Assembly (NCBI GenBank): GCA_026391435.1
Contig: JAPLEJ010000005.1
Coordinates: 62,001 to 126,000, forward strand
Source of the DNA: Bacteroidota bacterium
Lineage (GTDB): Bacteria; Bacteroidota; Bacteroidia; Chitinophagales; Chitinophagaceae
Direction: 5' to 3'
DNA length: 64,000 nt
Positions 47,356-55,818 of this stretch are shown here, piece by piece; position 1 is the stretch's first letter, and the number at the start of each line of letters is the position of its first letter. The notes beneath the pieces were generated by a model. It saw only the letters and a program-made list of their open reading frames with translations. It had not been told where the DNA came from and ran no database searches. The position numbers were made by a program, and so were the translations under genes.

Positions 47356-48711
47356 TTGGAAGCGCATTCGGGTAACTCCCTTTTTTTGTCCGTTTCGTTT
47401 ATTGCCTCACTCCAACAGGATATCGGATTGATTTTTTTAATCTGCTTTTTACTTTTTTTATCTTTTGCTATAGCGGGATCTGAAGTTGCTTTTTTTTCTC
47501 TTCCCTACAAGGATATACAGGTTTTAAAAACAAAGCGACATATTCCTTTACAGCGTATAGTAAAATTGTTAGAGCAGCCTAAAAAGTTATTGACTTCCAT
47601 GTTAATCGCCAATAGCTTTATAAATATTTGTATTATTTTAATTGCGAATTTATTATTGGACCATTTTTTTGTATTTGATCAAATTGCAATTCCAGGTTTT
47701 GAATTTATTATTAAAATTGTAGTGGTCACTTTATTGTTATTATTTTTTGGTGAAATTTTACCAAAAGTAATGGCAACGCAAAATAATATTCGTTTTGCAC
47801 AAGACTTTGGTTTTATTATTCAGACAGTGTATTTTATTTTTTCGGGCCTGAGTGGCTTAATGGTCAAGTATACCAACTTGATGGAAAAGAAATTAGCGCA
47901 AAAAACGGGTGGCGCCTCCTATAGTATGGAGGAACTAGATCACGCCATCGAGTTGACAAGTTCGGCACATCATAAAGACAATGAAAAAAAGATTTTAAAA
48001 GGAATTGTAAAATTTGGAAATATTACAGTGAAACAAATCATGAAAACACGACTAGATGTGCATGGTATTGATGAAGCGGAAGATTATAATAGTTTATTGA
48101 ATAATATTAAGGAGTATAGCTATAGCCGTTTTCCTATTTTTAAGGATGATTTAGATACGGTGGTGGGAATGATTCATACCAAAGATGTGATACCACATTT
48201 AAAGGAAGCGGATCAATTTAAATGGCAAACCCTTATACGACCTGCCTTTTTTGTGCATGAACAAAAAATGATCGAAGATTTATTAAAAGAATTTCAATTG
48301 AAACGAATTCACTTTGCTGTAGTGGTCGATGAATTTGGCGGCACCAGCGGTATCATTACATTAGAGGATATATTAGAGGAAATTGTAGGAGATATTAAAG
48401 ATGAGTTTGATGAAGAAGAATCAACCATTAAAAAAATTGATGAGTTCCATTATATAGTAGAAGGTAAAACTGCCATTATTGATTTATGTAATTTTATTGA
48501 TCTGCCTTCGAGCACTTTTGATTCAGTTAAAGGGGAAAGTGATACCATGGCTGGTTTGTTTTTAGAATTGGCAGGGGAATTCCCAGTGTTGCAACAGGTG
48601 GTTAAATTTCAACAGTTTAGTTTTACAGCATTGGAAATACAAAAAAATAGGATTCATAAAATCCAAATGATTATTACTCCTGTCATTTTATCCCAGCCTC
48701 CGAATGCGTAA
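47356..48711 (+). CDS. gldE: Gliding motility-associated membrane protein GldE (CNNM/CBS family)
   Basis: The 451-residue protein has a DUF21/CNNM membrane domain (about 25-190, SEVAFFSL and FFGEILPKVMA), a CBS pair (about 210-330, PIFKDDLDTVVGMIHTKDV, with DEFGGTSGIITLEDILEEIVG) and a CorC/HlyC C-terminal domain. In Flavobacterium GldE works with GldD in gliding and type IX secretion. The start is TTG; an in-frame stop lies 15 bases upstream and the next Met is inside the membrane domain. It overlaps gldD by 8 bases. Confidence 0.9.
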   Translation: MEAHSGNSLFLSVSFIASLQQDIGLIFLICFLLFLSFAIAGSEVAFFSLPYKDIQVLKTKRHIPLQRIVKLLEQPKKLLTSMLIANSFINICIILIANLLLDHFFVFDQIAIPGFEFIIKIVVVTLLLLFFGEILPKVMATQNNIRFAQDFGFIIQTVYFIFSGLSGLMVKYTNLMEKKLAQKTGGASYSMEELDHAIELTSSAHHKDNEKKILKGIVKFGNITVKQIMKTRLDVHGIDEAEDYNSLLNNIKEYSYSRFPIFKDDLDTVVGMIHTKDVIPHLKEADQFKWQTLIRPAFFVHEQKMIEDLLKEFQLKRIHFAVVVDEFGGTSGIITLEDILEEIVGDIKDEFDEEESTIKKIDEFHYIVEGKTAIIDLCNFIDLPSSTFDSVKGESDTMAGLFLELAGEFPVLQQVVKFQQFSFTALEIQKNRIHKIQMIITPVILSQPPNA

Positions 48712-49291
48712 TTTTATAATGTATATTATTGGGGTCCTGTTTTGCATTAGTCTTGCTTGTAATAGCCCCTTTATCCCTAAAGAGAAAGGGTATGCTAATG
48801 TTACATTTCCTGCTAAATCATATCAGTTATTGGATAGTCCCCAATATGATTATCAATTTGAATATCCCATGTACGCCTTCATTGATAATAATGTCAATTA
48901 TTTTGGAGTCAATAAAAAGACGGATGCTTGGATTAATATTCAGTTTCCAAATTTAAACGGCACCTTATATGTGAGTTATAAAAAAATGAAGCCCAATCAA
49001 TTAGATACCTTAATTAATGATGCCTATAAATTTGCCAACAACCATAGTAATAAAGCAACTTATATAGCGGATTCTGTGTTTACTACTCCCCATGGCGTAC
49101 ATGGTGTTTTTTTTCATATTGGGGGTGATGTAGCAACCGCTTATCAATTTTTTTTAACCGACTCAACGCGTCATTTTTTCAGAGGGGCTTTATATTTTAA
49201 TACAACGCCCAATGCGGATTCCCTTTCTATTTACAACGATTTCTTATTTAAAGATGTGCAGCACTTAGTGAATACTTTTAGATGGAAATAA
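48704..49291 (+). CDS. gldD: Gliding motility lipoprotein GldD
   Basis: The 195-residue lipoprotein has a signal ending SLAC (Cys19) followed by the GldD hallmark PKEKGYANVTFPAKSYQ, and DSPQYDYQFEYPMYA. GldD is required for gliding and for protein secretion by the type IX system in Flavobacterium. The 8-base overlap with gldE implies translational coupling. A -7 box for the next gene begins 4 bases after its stop, so the mutY-gldE-gldD transcript probably ends here. Confidence 0.9.
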   Translation: MRNFIMYIIGVLFCISLACNSPFIPKEKGYANVTFPAKSYQLLDSPQYDYQFEYPMYAFIDNNVNYFGVNKKTDAWINIQFPNLNGTLYVSYKKMKPNQLDTLINDAYKFANNHSNKATYIADSVFTTPHGVHGVFFHIGGDVATAYQFFLTDSTRHFFRGALYFNTTPNADSLSIYNDFLFKDVQHLVNTFRWK

Positions 49292-49294
49292 TGA

Positions 49295-49302
49295 TATCTT
49301 TG
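49295..49302 (+). promoter_or_regulatory. -7 promoter box for the DUF3109 gene
   Basis: TATCTTTG, exact consensus, 16 bases before the ATG at 49319 and just after the gldD stop. Confidence 0.6.
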
Positions 49303-49318
49303 CACTACAAATAATTTT

Positions 49319-49903
49319 ATGATAGCGATTGATTCGGTTTTGGTAAGTGATCAGGTAATTGAAGAGCAATTTGTTTGCGACCTCACTAAATGTAAAGGGG
49401 GCTGTTGTGAAGATGGGGATGCCGGAGCACCTTTAGAAAACAAAGAGAAGGACTTTATTAAACAATACTATTCGGTCGTGGAGCCCTATATGACTAAGGA
49501 AGGGATTAAGGAAATTAAACAAGTGGGCCAATTTTTATATGATCGAGAATTTGGTTGGGTCACACCTACTTTAAATGGCCAAATTTGTGCCTATGGATTT
49601 AGAGATCCATCTGGTATCATCAAATGTGCTTTTGAACAAGCCTATAATGATGGAAAAATACCTTGGAAGAAACCCATTAGTTGTCATCTGTTCCCCATCA
49701 AGGTTCAAAAAAGCAAGCAAGATCCCGATATTGAGTATATGAATTATGAGCCCCGTGCCGATTTATGCAAGGCAGCTTGTTCTTTAGGGGTGAAATTAAA
49801 AGTGCCTGCCTATGTTTTTTTAAAGGAGTCCATTATACGCAAATATGGGGAAAAATTTTATGAAGCATTGGAGGCTTCTGCGCAACACCTAAAGGATAAA
49901 TAG
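49319..49903 (+). CDS. DUF3109 family cysteine-rich protein
   Basis: The 194-residue cytoplasmic protein has conserved cysteines in CDLTKCKGGCCEDGDAG near the N-terminus and further Cys in GQICAYGF, IKCAFEQA, PISCHLFP and DLCKAACSLG. The pattern resembles the YkgJ-type metal or iron-sulfur cluster-binding families. No biochemical role is established to my knowledge. It has its own -7 box and is followed after 19 bases by lutB, itself an iron-sulfur protein. Confidence 0.85.
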   Translation: MIAIDSVLVSDQVIEEQFVCDLTKCKGGCCEDGDAGAPLENKEKDFIKQYYSVVEPYMTKEGIKEIKQVGQFLYDREFGWVTPTLNGQICAYGFRDPSGIIKCAFEQAYNDGKIPWKKPISCHLFPIKVQKSKQDPDIEYMNYEPRADLCKAACSLGVKLKVPAYVFLKESIIRKYGEKFYEALEASAQHLKDK

Positions 49904-49904
49904 C

Positions 49905-49912
49905 TATTTTTG
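49905..49912 (+). promoter_or_regulatory. -7 promoter box for the lutB-like gene
   Basis: TATTTTTG, exact consensus, 10 bases before the ATG at 49923. It is T-rich, so chance occurrence is more likely than for other boxes. Confidence 0.35.
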
Positions 49913-49922
49913 TTCAATCATT

Positions 49923-51302
49923 ATGCAAAGTATTTACGCCAACTCATTTGATTCCAAAAGCAGTAAAAAAGCGGTTGATCTGGAGCACAGACGAAAGCTT
50001 AATTTTAATATTTCAAAATACAATGCAGTTGTTCCTAAAGGCAAATCGCAATTTCCAGATTTAAATAGAGTTCGTGAACTAGCAAAAAATAAAAAATGGG
50101 AAGCCATTGAGCATTTAGATTTATACCTTACCCAATTTGAAGATCAAATTACAAAACGCGGCGCTAAAGTTTTTTGGGCAGAGGACAGCGAACAAGCTTT
50201 AAATTTTATTGGCGACTTATGCAAAGAAAAACAATGTAAATCCGTTGTTAAAAGTAAAAGCATGGTCACCGAGGAAATTCATTTAAATGATTATCTCACT
50301 TCTATCGGAGTAGAAAGTGTAGAAACAGATTTAGGTGAGTATATTCAACAAATGGATGGAGAAGCGCCCTATCATATTGTAACACCCGCCATGCATAAAA
50401 GCAAGGAAGATGTAGCGAAATTATTTAATGAACATTTGGGTACTGATATTTCATTGACCCCTGAACAATTAACTTTAGTTGCAAGAAAAAATTTACGTGA
50501 AAAATATGTGCAAGCAGAAATTGGAATTTCTGGTGCTAATTTTATTTTATCTGATATTGGGGGTATTGCATTAACCGAAAACGAAGGCAATGCGCGCTTG
50601 TCTGTGTCTTGGCCAAAAACACATATTGTAGTAGTAGGCATCGAAAAAACAATTCCTTCAATGAACGATTTAGGCTTGTTTTGGCCTTTGTTAGCTACTT
50701 ATGGAACTGGTCAACAAATCACTGTTTACAATAGTATTATTACAGGCCCTAGACAACCAGGTGAGTCTGATGGACCAGAAGAAATGTATGTTATTTTATT
50801 AGACAACGGACGTACCGAATTATTATCTAATGCCAAAGCAAGAGAAGCTTTGTATTGTATTCGTTGTGGTGCTTGTTTAAATGCTTGTCCTGTTTATAAA
50901 AATATTGGAGGCCACGCTTATGATACTACTTATAGTGGTCCCATTGGAAGTGTGATTACACCGCATTTAAGAGGTATGCATGATTATAAACATTTAAGTT
51001 ATGCTTCAAGTTTATGTGGTAATTGTACTGAAGTTTGTCCAGTAAAAATAAATGTACATGAATTGCTATTGGAAAATAGGAGAGAGTCGGTGGTATTAGG
51101 CGAAACTAATTTTGCTGAAAAATTTGCATGGAAAATGTGGAAGCAAGCCTCGCTCAATCGAATGTTGATGAACCAAGGCACCGCCCCCATTAAAAATTGG
51201 CTAATCAATAAAATGTTTAAGGGCTGGTCCAATCAACGCGCCCCCTTGGAATTCCCTAAGAAAACTTTTAATCAACTTTGGAAAGAAGCGCACAAAAAGT
51301 AA
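49923..51302 (+). CDS. lutB: LutB/LldF-type iron-sulfur protein
   Basis: The 459-residue protein has the LutB N-terminal domain (SKSMVTEEIHLNDYL, SGANFILSDIGGIALTENEGN) and a ferredoxin-like region with two cluster motifs, CIRCGACLNACPVY and CGNCTEVCPV, followed by the DUF3390-type tail. In Bacillus, LutA, LutB and LutC together oxidise L-lactate. Here neither lutA nor lutC is adjacent: the next gene is convergent, 2 bases away. Its partners must be elsewhere or its role differs. Confidence 0.9.
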   Translation: MQSIYANSFDSKSSKKAVDLEHRRKLNFNISKYNAVVPKGKSQFPDLNRVRELAKNKKWEAIEHLDLYLTQFEDQITKRGAKVFWAEDSEQALNFIGDLCKEKQCKSVVKSKSMVTEEIHLNDYLTSIGVESVETDLGEYIQQMDGEAPYHIVTPAMHKSKEDVAKLFNEHLGTDISLTPEQLTLVARKNLREKYVQAEIGISGANFILSDIGGIALTENEGNARLSVSWPKTHIVVVGIEKTIPSMNDLGLFWPLLATYGTGQQITVYNSIITGPRQPGESDGPEEMYVILLDNGRTELLSNAKAREALYCIRCGACLNACPVYKNIGGHAYDTTYSGPIGSVITPHLRGMHDYKHLSYASSLCGNCTEVCPVKINVHELLLENRRESVVLGETNFAEKFAWKMWKQASLNRMLMNQGTAPIKNWLINKMFKGWSNQRAPLEFPKKTFNQLWKEAHKK

Positions 51303-51304
51303 TT

Positions 51305-52231
51305 TTACATTCCGTCCGCATCTGCAATGGCATGCACAGGATCCTTTTGATTTTTTAAACTATTATTCACCACATATACGCCTACTAAGGTACATACGGT
51401 ACCAATAATACTTGTTGCCGACATTTTTTCATCTAATAGTAATGATCCAACCCAGATGGCTACAATGGGATTAATATAAGCATATAAGGAAGCGATAGCC
51501 GGTTGTAAATGTTTCATGCTGTATATAAAAGATATAAAAGCAAAAATAGAACCCCCCAATACCATATAAATGATAACGCCCCAGGTGCTTAGTGGAATGG
51601 ATTGTAGTGGAATATAATTACTTGTATAAAGTGTAACGCAACCCATGGTAGCAGCACTAATCAGCATTTGCCAACCAATAGAGTAATAAGCGTTTATATT
51701 TATTTTACTTCTTGATATAATAACCGAACCAACACTCCAAGTGAGCATTGCAAAAAGAGAGAGGGCCACGCCTAAAGGATAATTTTTTCCGTGCATTTGT
51801 AAACTGTCCTTGTAAAATATGAACACAATTCCCAATAAACCCAATACCAACCCAATCAGTGTAGGAGCTGTTATTTTTATTGCTTTAAAATAAAACCGTT
51901 CAATTAATACCACCGATAAAGGATATAAGGCTGCAATTAAGGCGGCTAATCCACTGGTGATAAATTGTAATCCATATGTGGCGATTCCATTAGAGGAAAC
52001 AAACATTAAAAAAGACATGGGGATGAGCCATAAAAATTGCTTTGCGGTAGGAAGCCCTTCTCCTTTTATTAAAAAAAAGCTGACATAAATAATACCACCT
52101 AAAAATTGTCTTATGCTAGCAAATTGAAAAGCAGGTACATGAGAAACACCCATTTTACTCGCCACCCAAGTAGTACCCCAAACTAAACTCGTTACGGCAA
52201 CAGCGAAATAGGCTTTTTTTGTATTGGCCAT
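51305..52231 (-). CDS. EamA family (DMT superfamily) transporter
   Basis: The 308-residue protein has ten hydrophobic segments in two EamA repeats, beginning AVTSLVWGTTWVASKMGV with the typical first-helix motif. Family members export amino acids, metabolites or drugs; the substrate cannot be told from sequence. It is downstream of purH on the same strand with a 30-base gap and so may be cotranscribed, though no functional link is obvious. Confidence 0.9.
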   Translation of the reverse strand: MANTKKAYFAVAVTSLVWGTTWVASKMGVSHVPAFQFASIRQFLGGIIYVSFFLIKGEGLPTAKQFLWLIPMSFLMFVSSNGIATYGLQFITSGLAALIAALYPLSVVLIERFYFKAIKITAPTLIGLVLGLLGIVFIFYKDSLQMHGKNYPLGVALSLFAMLTWSVGSVIISRSKININAYYSIGWQMLISAATMGCVTLYTSNYIPLQSIPLSTWGVIIYMVLGGSIFAFISFIYSMKHLQPAIASLYAYINPIVAIWVGSLLLDEKMSATSIIGTVCTLVGVYVVNNSLKNQKDPVHAIADADGM

Positions 52232-52261
52232 AACAGGGGCTTATTATATTGAATGAGTGAT

Positions 52262-53746
52262 TTAGTGCTTAAAATGTCTTAGTTGTGTCATCACCATTGC
52301 TAAACCATTTGCTTGACAATATGCAATACTATCCTTATCTCTAACAGAACCTCCTGGTTGAATATAGGCTTCAATTCCTTCCTCATGTGCAATACGAACA
52401 CAATCATCAAAAGGGAAAAAAGCATCTGATGCAAGGGTGGCTCCTTTTAAATCAAATTTAAATTGTTTTGCTTTTTCAATGGCATGTCTTAAGGCATCCA
52501 CTCTACTTGTTTGACCACAGCCCTTGCCTACAAGTTGTTTATTTTTTATTAAAGCAATGGCATTACTTTTTAAATGCTTACAAATAATATTTCCAAAAAT
52601 TAAATCTTCTTTTTCTTTATCAGTGCAAGGTCTAGCTCCCACTTCATCCCACTGAGTATAATTACCTGTATCTAATCCTTGTTCTAAACTTCCGTTTAAG
52701 ATAGATTTTTTTTGCGTTTCCTTGAAATGAGCGCCTGGTTTACTTTGTAGTAATACTCTATTTTTCTTTGCAGTTAAAATGGTTAAGGCATCCGCATCAA
52801 ATGCAGGTGCAATTAAAACTTCAAAAAATATTTCTTGAATGGCTTCGGCAGTGGCTAAGTCAATTTTTCCGTTGGTCACCAGCACGCCACCAAAAGCACT
52901 TTCAGGGTCACCCGCTAAAGCAGATTGCCAACTTTCAAATACATTGGTACGATTGGCAACACCACATACATTGGTATGTTTGATAATGGCAAAACTGATA
53001 CTAGGCAATTCTGCAATTAATGCAATGGCTGCATCCACATCCACTAAATTATTATAAGATAATTCTTTACCATGTAATTGCGTAAACCAATCATCTAGGT
53101 TGCCATAAAATGTAGCCACTTGATGAGGGTTCTCACCATACCTTAATACTTTTCCAACACCTGGATTAAAATAATCACTAATGGCAATATCGTAATGCAT
53201 CACTACTTCAAATGCTTTGGCTGCAAAAGCTTTACGTTGCTCAAGGGTAGTGCTTCCATTTTGATCAAGTAGTAACTGATTTAATTTTTGATAGTCGTCC
53301 TTTGCCGATAACACCACTAAATCTCTGAAATTCTTTGCTGCTGCACGAATCATAGAAGGCCCACCAATATCAATTTTTTCGATAATAGCTTTTTCCTCGT
53401 TCGTATTTTTAAGCGTTTCCTCAAATGGATATAAATCAACAATAACTAAGTCAAGGGCTGGTATTTTGTATTGGGCCATTTCAATTAAATCCTGTTCCTC
53501 ATAACGACGTCCTAGTATACCTCCAAAGACAGAGGGATGTAAGGTTTTTACCCTACCCCCTAAAATGGAAGGATAGCCTGTTACCGATTCAACAGAAACA
53601 CAGGGGATGCCTAAATCTTCTAAAAATTTTTGAGTACCGCCTGTTGAGTAGATGGTAATATTTAGTTGTTGTAAGGTTCTTGCTAGTGGTTCTAAGCCAT
53701 CTTTATAAAAGACAGAAATAAGGGCTGATTGTATTTTCTTTTCCAT
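52262..53746 (-). CDS. purH: Bifunctional AICAR formyltransferase/IMP cyclohydrolase
   Basis: The 494-residue enzyme carries out the last two steps of IMP synthesis. The N-terminal MGS-like IMP cyclohydrolase domain shows STGGTQKFLEDLGI and LGGRVKTLHP; the C-terminal AICAR transformylase domain shows LRYGENPHQ, IKHTNVCGVA and SDAFFPFDD. I start at the ATG at 53746 (MEKKIQSALIS). A longer frame to 53794 would add 16 residues, and an exact -7 box falls inside that extension, 3 bases before the chosen ATG. Confidence 0.96.
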   Translation of the reverse strand: MEKKIQSALISVFYKDGLEPLARTLQQLNITIYSTGGTQKFLEDLGIPCVSVESVTGYPSILGGRVKTLHPSVFGGILGRRYEEQDLIEMAQYKIPALDLVIVDLYPFEETLKNTNEEKAIIEKIDIGGPSMIRAAAKNFRDLVVLSAKDDYQKLNQLLLDQNGSTTLEQRKAFAAKAFEVVMHYDIAISDYFNPGVGKVLRYGENPHQVATFYGNLDDWFTQLHGKELSYNNLVDVDAAIALIAELPSISFAIIKHTNVCGVANRTNVFESWQSALAGDPESAFGGVLVTNGKIDLATAEAIQEIFFEVLIAPAFDADALTILTAKKNRVLLQSKPGAHFKETQKKSILNGSLEQGLDTGNYTQWDEVGARPCTDKEKEDLIFGNIICKHLKSNAIALIKNKQLVGKGCGQTSRVDALRHAIEKAKQFKFDLKGATLASDAFFPFDDCVRIAHEEGIEAYIQPGGSVRDKDSIAYCQANGLAMVMTQLRHFKH

Positions 53747-53749
53747 AGT

Positions 53750-53757
53750 CAAAGGTA
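53750..53757 (-). promoter_or_regulatory. -7 box abutting the purH start
   Basis: TACCTTTG on the minus strand, exact consensus, with only three bases (ACT) before the ATG. Transcription would start at or very near the A of the start codon. Confidence 0.5.
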
Positions 53758-53805
53758 AGCGCTTTGCTATTTTTAATTTTTGTAGATTTTCCACAAAAAG
53801 GGGAC

Positions 53806-55068
53806 TTATAGGCTGAATAACTTTATCAAAGAAAATAGAGTTAAAATGACCAAACTATAAATAAGGTATTTTGCTTGTCTCTGATACAGCCATAAGTAAA
53901 CTAAAAACAGCCCAGCGTAATAGCCCAACACTTGTAATGCTGACATTTGAATAACAAAAGGGGTCCCAATAGCTTGCTCGTAAAAATAGACTACCCCCTT
54001 ATTTAGCCACTGAATATAATGTTGAATCCAGTTTCCAAGGTAAGCACTGATTTGCATTTGATGGGGGGCTAGAATAAGTATAAACAAGGCATATAGCAAA
54101 AGGGTGCTTAAAGGAACCATGATAAAATTACTTATGATGACCAAGGTGGATAGTTGATGAAAATGAAATAGCAAAATGGGCAATGTAGTCAGTTGGGCCG
54201 CAAAACTGACACACATATTGCGCCACATCCATTTTAAAATAATATTATCCATGGGCAGCATTTTATCAAATAAGGGATAAAATAAATGAATTCCAATTAC
54301 GGCGGCATAGGATAATTGCAACCCAATATGATGGATACTATGTATATCAAAAAATAGAATCATAAATAATCCAGCTGCAACACAATTTAATGTATACCTA
54401 GGTTGGTTTAAAAAACTACCCATAAAATAAATTGAAAAAAAGAGACTGGCCCTCACGACAGAAGGACTTGCATAGGCGATAAAAGTATAGATCCATACAG
54501 CACTTAATATCAGTACGAGTTCCAATACTAGCCAAAATCTTTTTCGCGGAAGCCAATGGGTTATAAAGAGTGCATTTTTAAAAAGAATATCTAAATGCAT
54601 GCCACTAATGGCAATAATATGTATAATACCTAATTGAGTGTAGGCTTTCAGAATATCTTTATTAATGTCTGTTTTAACGCCCATGAGTAATGCTTGCGCA
54701 AATCCATTGGCATCATTATCTGTGATGGATTTATTTATTTTAAGAATCATCCATTGCCTTGCCTCATTGATAATCGCATGAGGATAGGGGATCTGAAATA
54801 AATCTTGTTTTTGCGTTGCTAAATAAAGCGCTCCTCCCCAACTTACTAATATCATTAAAACTAGAGTGCCTTGTATCCAATTGCTTAATAAAAATTGTTT
54901 TGTCAATAATATGATCAGCATGCTGATCAACATGATACTTAAAGACCATGTAAGGAATGCGTTGGTTGGAATATCAATTTGAGATGCGATGCTGTATCCA
55001 ATACAAAGCGCACTTGATATAAATAGCAGGGGATGCGCTGCTCTCCAATGGGCATGGGACTTTTCCAT
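53806..55068 (-). CDS. comEC: Short ComEC/Rec2 family DNA-uptake channel protein
   Basis: The 420-residue membrane protein has N-terminal hydrophobic segments (about 12-80), then the competence domain with ALLMGVKTDI and GIIHIIAISGMHLDIL (about 130-155), and further membrane segments to the end. Typical ComEC proteins are about 700 residues and contain an OB-fold (DUF4131) after the first helices, and often a C-terminal metallo-beta-lactamase domain. Here the sequence passes almost directly from the first helices to the channel, and no lactamase domain follows. No frameshift is visible. Confidence 0.88.
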   Translation of the reverse strand: MEKSHAHWRAAHPLLFISSALCIGYSIASQIDIPTNAFLTWSLSIMLISMLIILLTKQFLLSNWIQGTLVLMILVSWGGALYLATQKQDLFQIPYPHAIINEARQWMILKINKSITDNDANGFAQALLMGVKTDINKDILKAYTQLGIIHIIAISGMHLDILFKNALFITHWLPRKRFWLVLELVLILSAVWIYTFIAYASPSVVRASLFFSIYFMGSFLNQPRYTLNCVAAGLFMILFFDIHSIHHIGLQLSYAAVIGIHLFYPLFDKMLPMDNIILKWMWRNMCVSFAAQLTTLPILLFHFHQLSTLVIISNFIMVPLSTLLLYALFILILAPHQMQISAYLGNWIQHYIQWLNKGVVYFYEQAIGTPFVIQMSALQVLGYYAGLFLVYLWLYQRQAKYLIYSLVILTLFSLIKLFSL

Positions 55069-55116
55069 GCCTGATAATAATTATAAATGCGAAACTAATA
55101 TTTGCGGTAAATACCT

Positions 55117-55818
55117 TTAGGCGCCCAATAAAAAAACAACTAATTTTTTATGTAATTCAGGTTTGTTGTTTTTCCAATAGCCTACCGTTTTTGTTTTGAT
55201 CCACTCCGTTGGTGCTGTAATGTCCATTGCAATGCACAACCTTGTATTGGGATGACAATATTGAATGATGGCTTCTAATAATTGGTTATTTCGGTAGGGG
55301 GTTTCAATAAATAAATGAGTTCCATTAGTTTGTTTCAAGTCGGATTCAAGGGATTGAATTTTTTTCTTTCTTTCTAGTGCATCAATAGGTAGGTATCCAT
55401 GGAATTGAAATAATTGCCCATTCATGCCACTAGCCATTAAAGCTAATAATAAGGAAGAAGGTCCAGTATAAGGTTTCACCTCCGCGCCCAATTCTTGTGC
55501 AGCGGCAACTAATATTTGACCAGGATCGGCAATACCTGCACAACCTGCTTCCGAAACAATACCGATATTTTTTCCTTGTTGCAATAAATGTAAAAATGAA
55601 TTGATTTGTTCATTTTCAACTTTATGTATGGTGTGCCACACATAATCGTCGATCACCATTTCTTTCCATAACTTTTTAAAGAATCGCCTTGCTGTTTTTT
55701 CGTTCTCCACAAAAAAAGCATCACATTGTTGTATCCAACTAAGTGTGGCAGCGGGCAAACTGTCTGCTCCTTCTTCATGGAGTAACATGGGCAATAAAAA
55801 TACTTTTCCTAAAGGCAT
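55117..55818 (-). CDS. RsmI-like SAM-dependent tetrapyrrole-fold methyltransferase
   Basis: The 233-residue protein has the tetrapyrrole methylase fold: SEAGCAGIADPG and VKPYTGPSSLLLALMASG match the SAM-binding region of RsmI, and FIETPYRNNQLLEAI follows. RsmI proper 2'-O-methylates C1402 of 16S rRNA and begins with a G-rich GNLGD motif; this Bacteroidota branch lacks it (it begins GKVFLLPMLL), so the target may differ. Its ATG overlaps the stop of the EI24 gene (TAATG), implying translational coupling. Confidence 0.87.
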   Translation of the reverse strand: MPLGKVFLLPMLLHEEGADSLPAATLSWIQQCDAFFVENEKTARRFFKKLWKEMVIDDYVWHTIHKVENEQINSFLHLLQQGKNIGIVSEAGCAGIADPGQILVAAAQELGAEVKPYTGPSSLLLALMASGMNGQLFQFHGYLPIDALERKKKIQSLESDLKQTNGTHLFIETPYRNNQLLEAIIQYCHPNTRLCIAMDITAPTEWIKTKTVGYWKNNKPELHKKLVVFLLGA

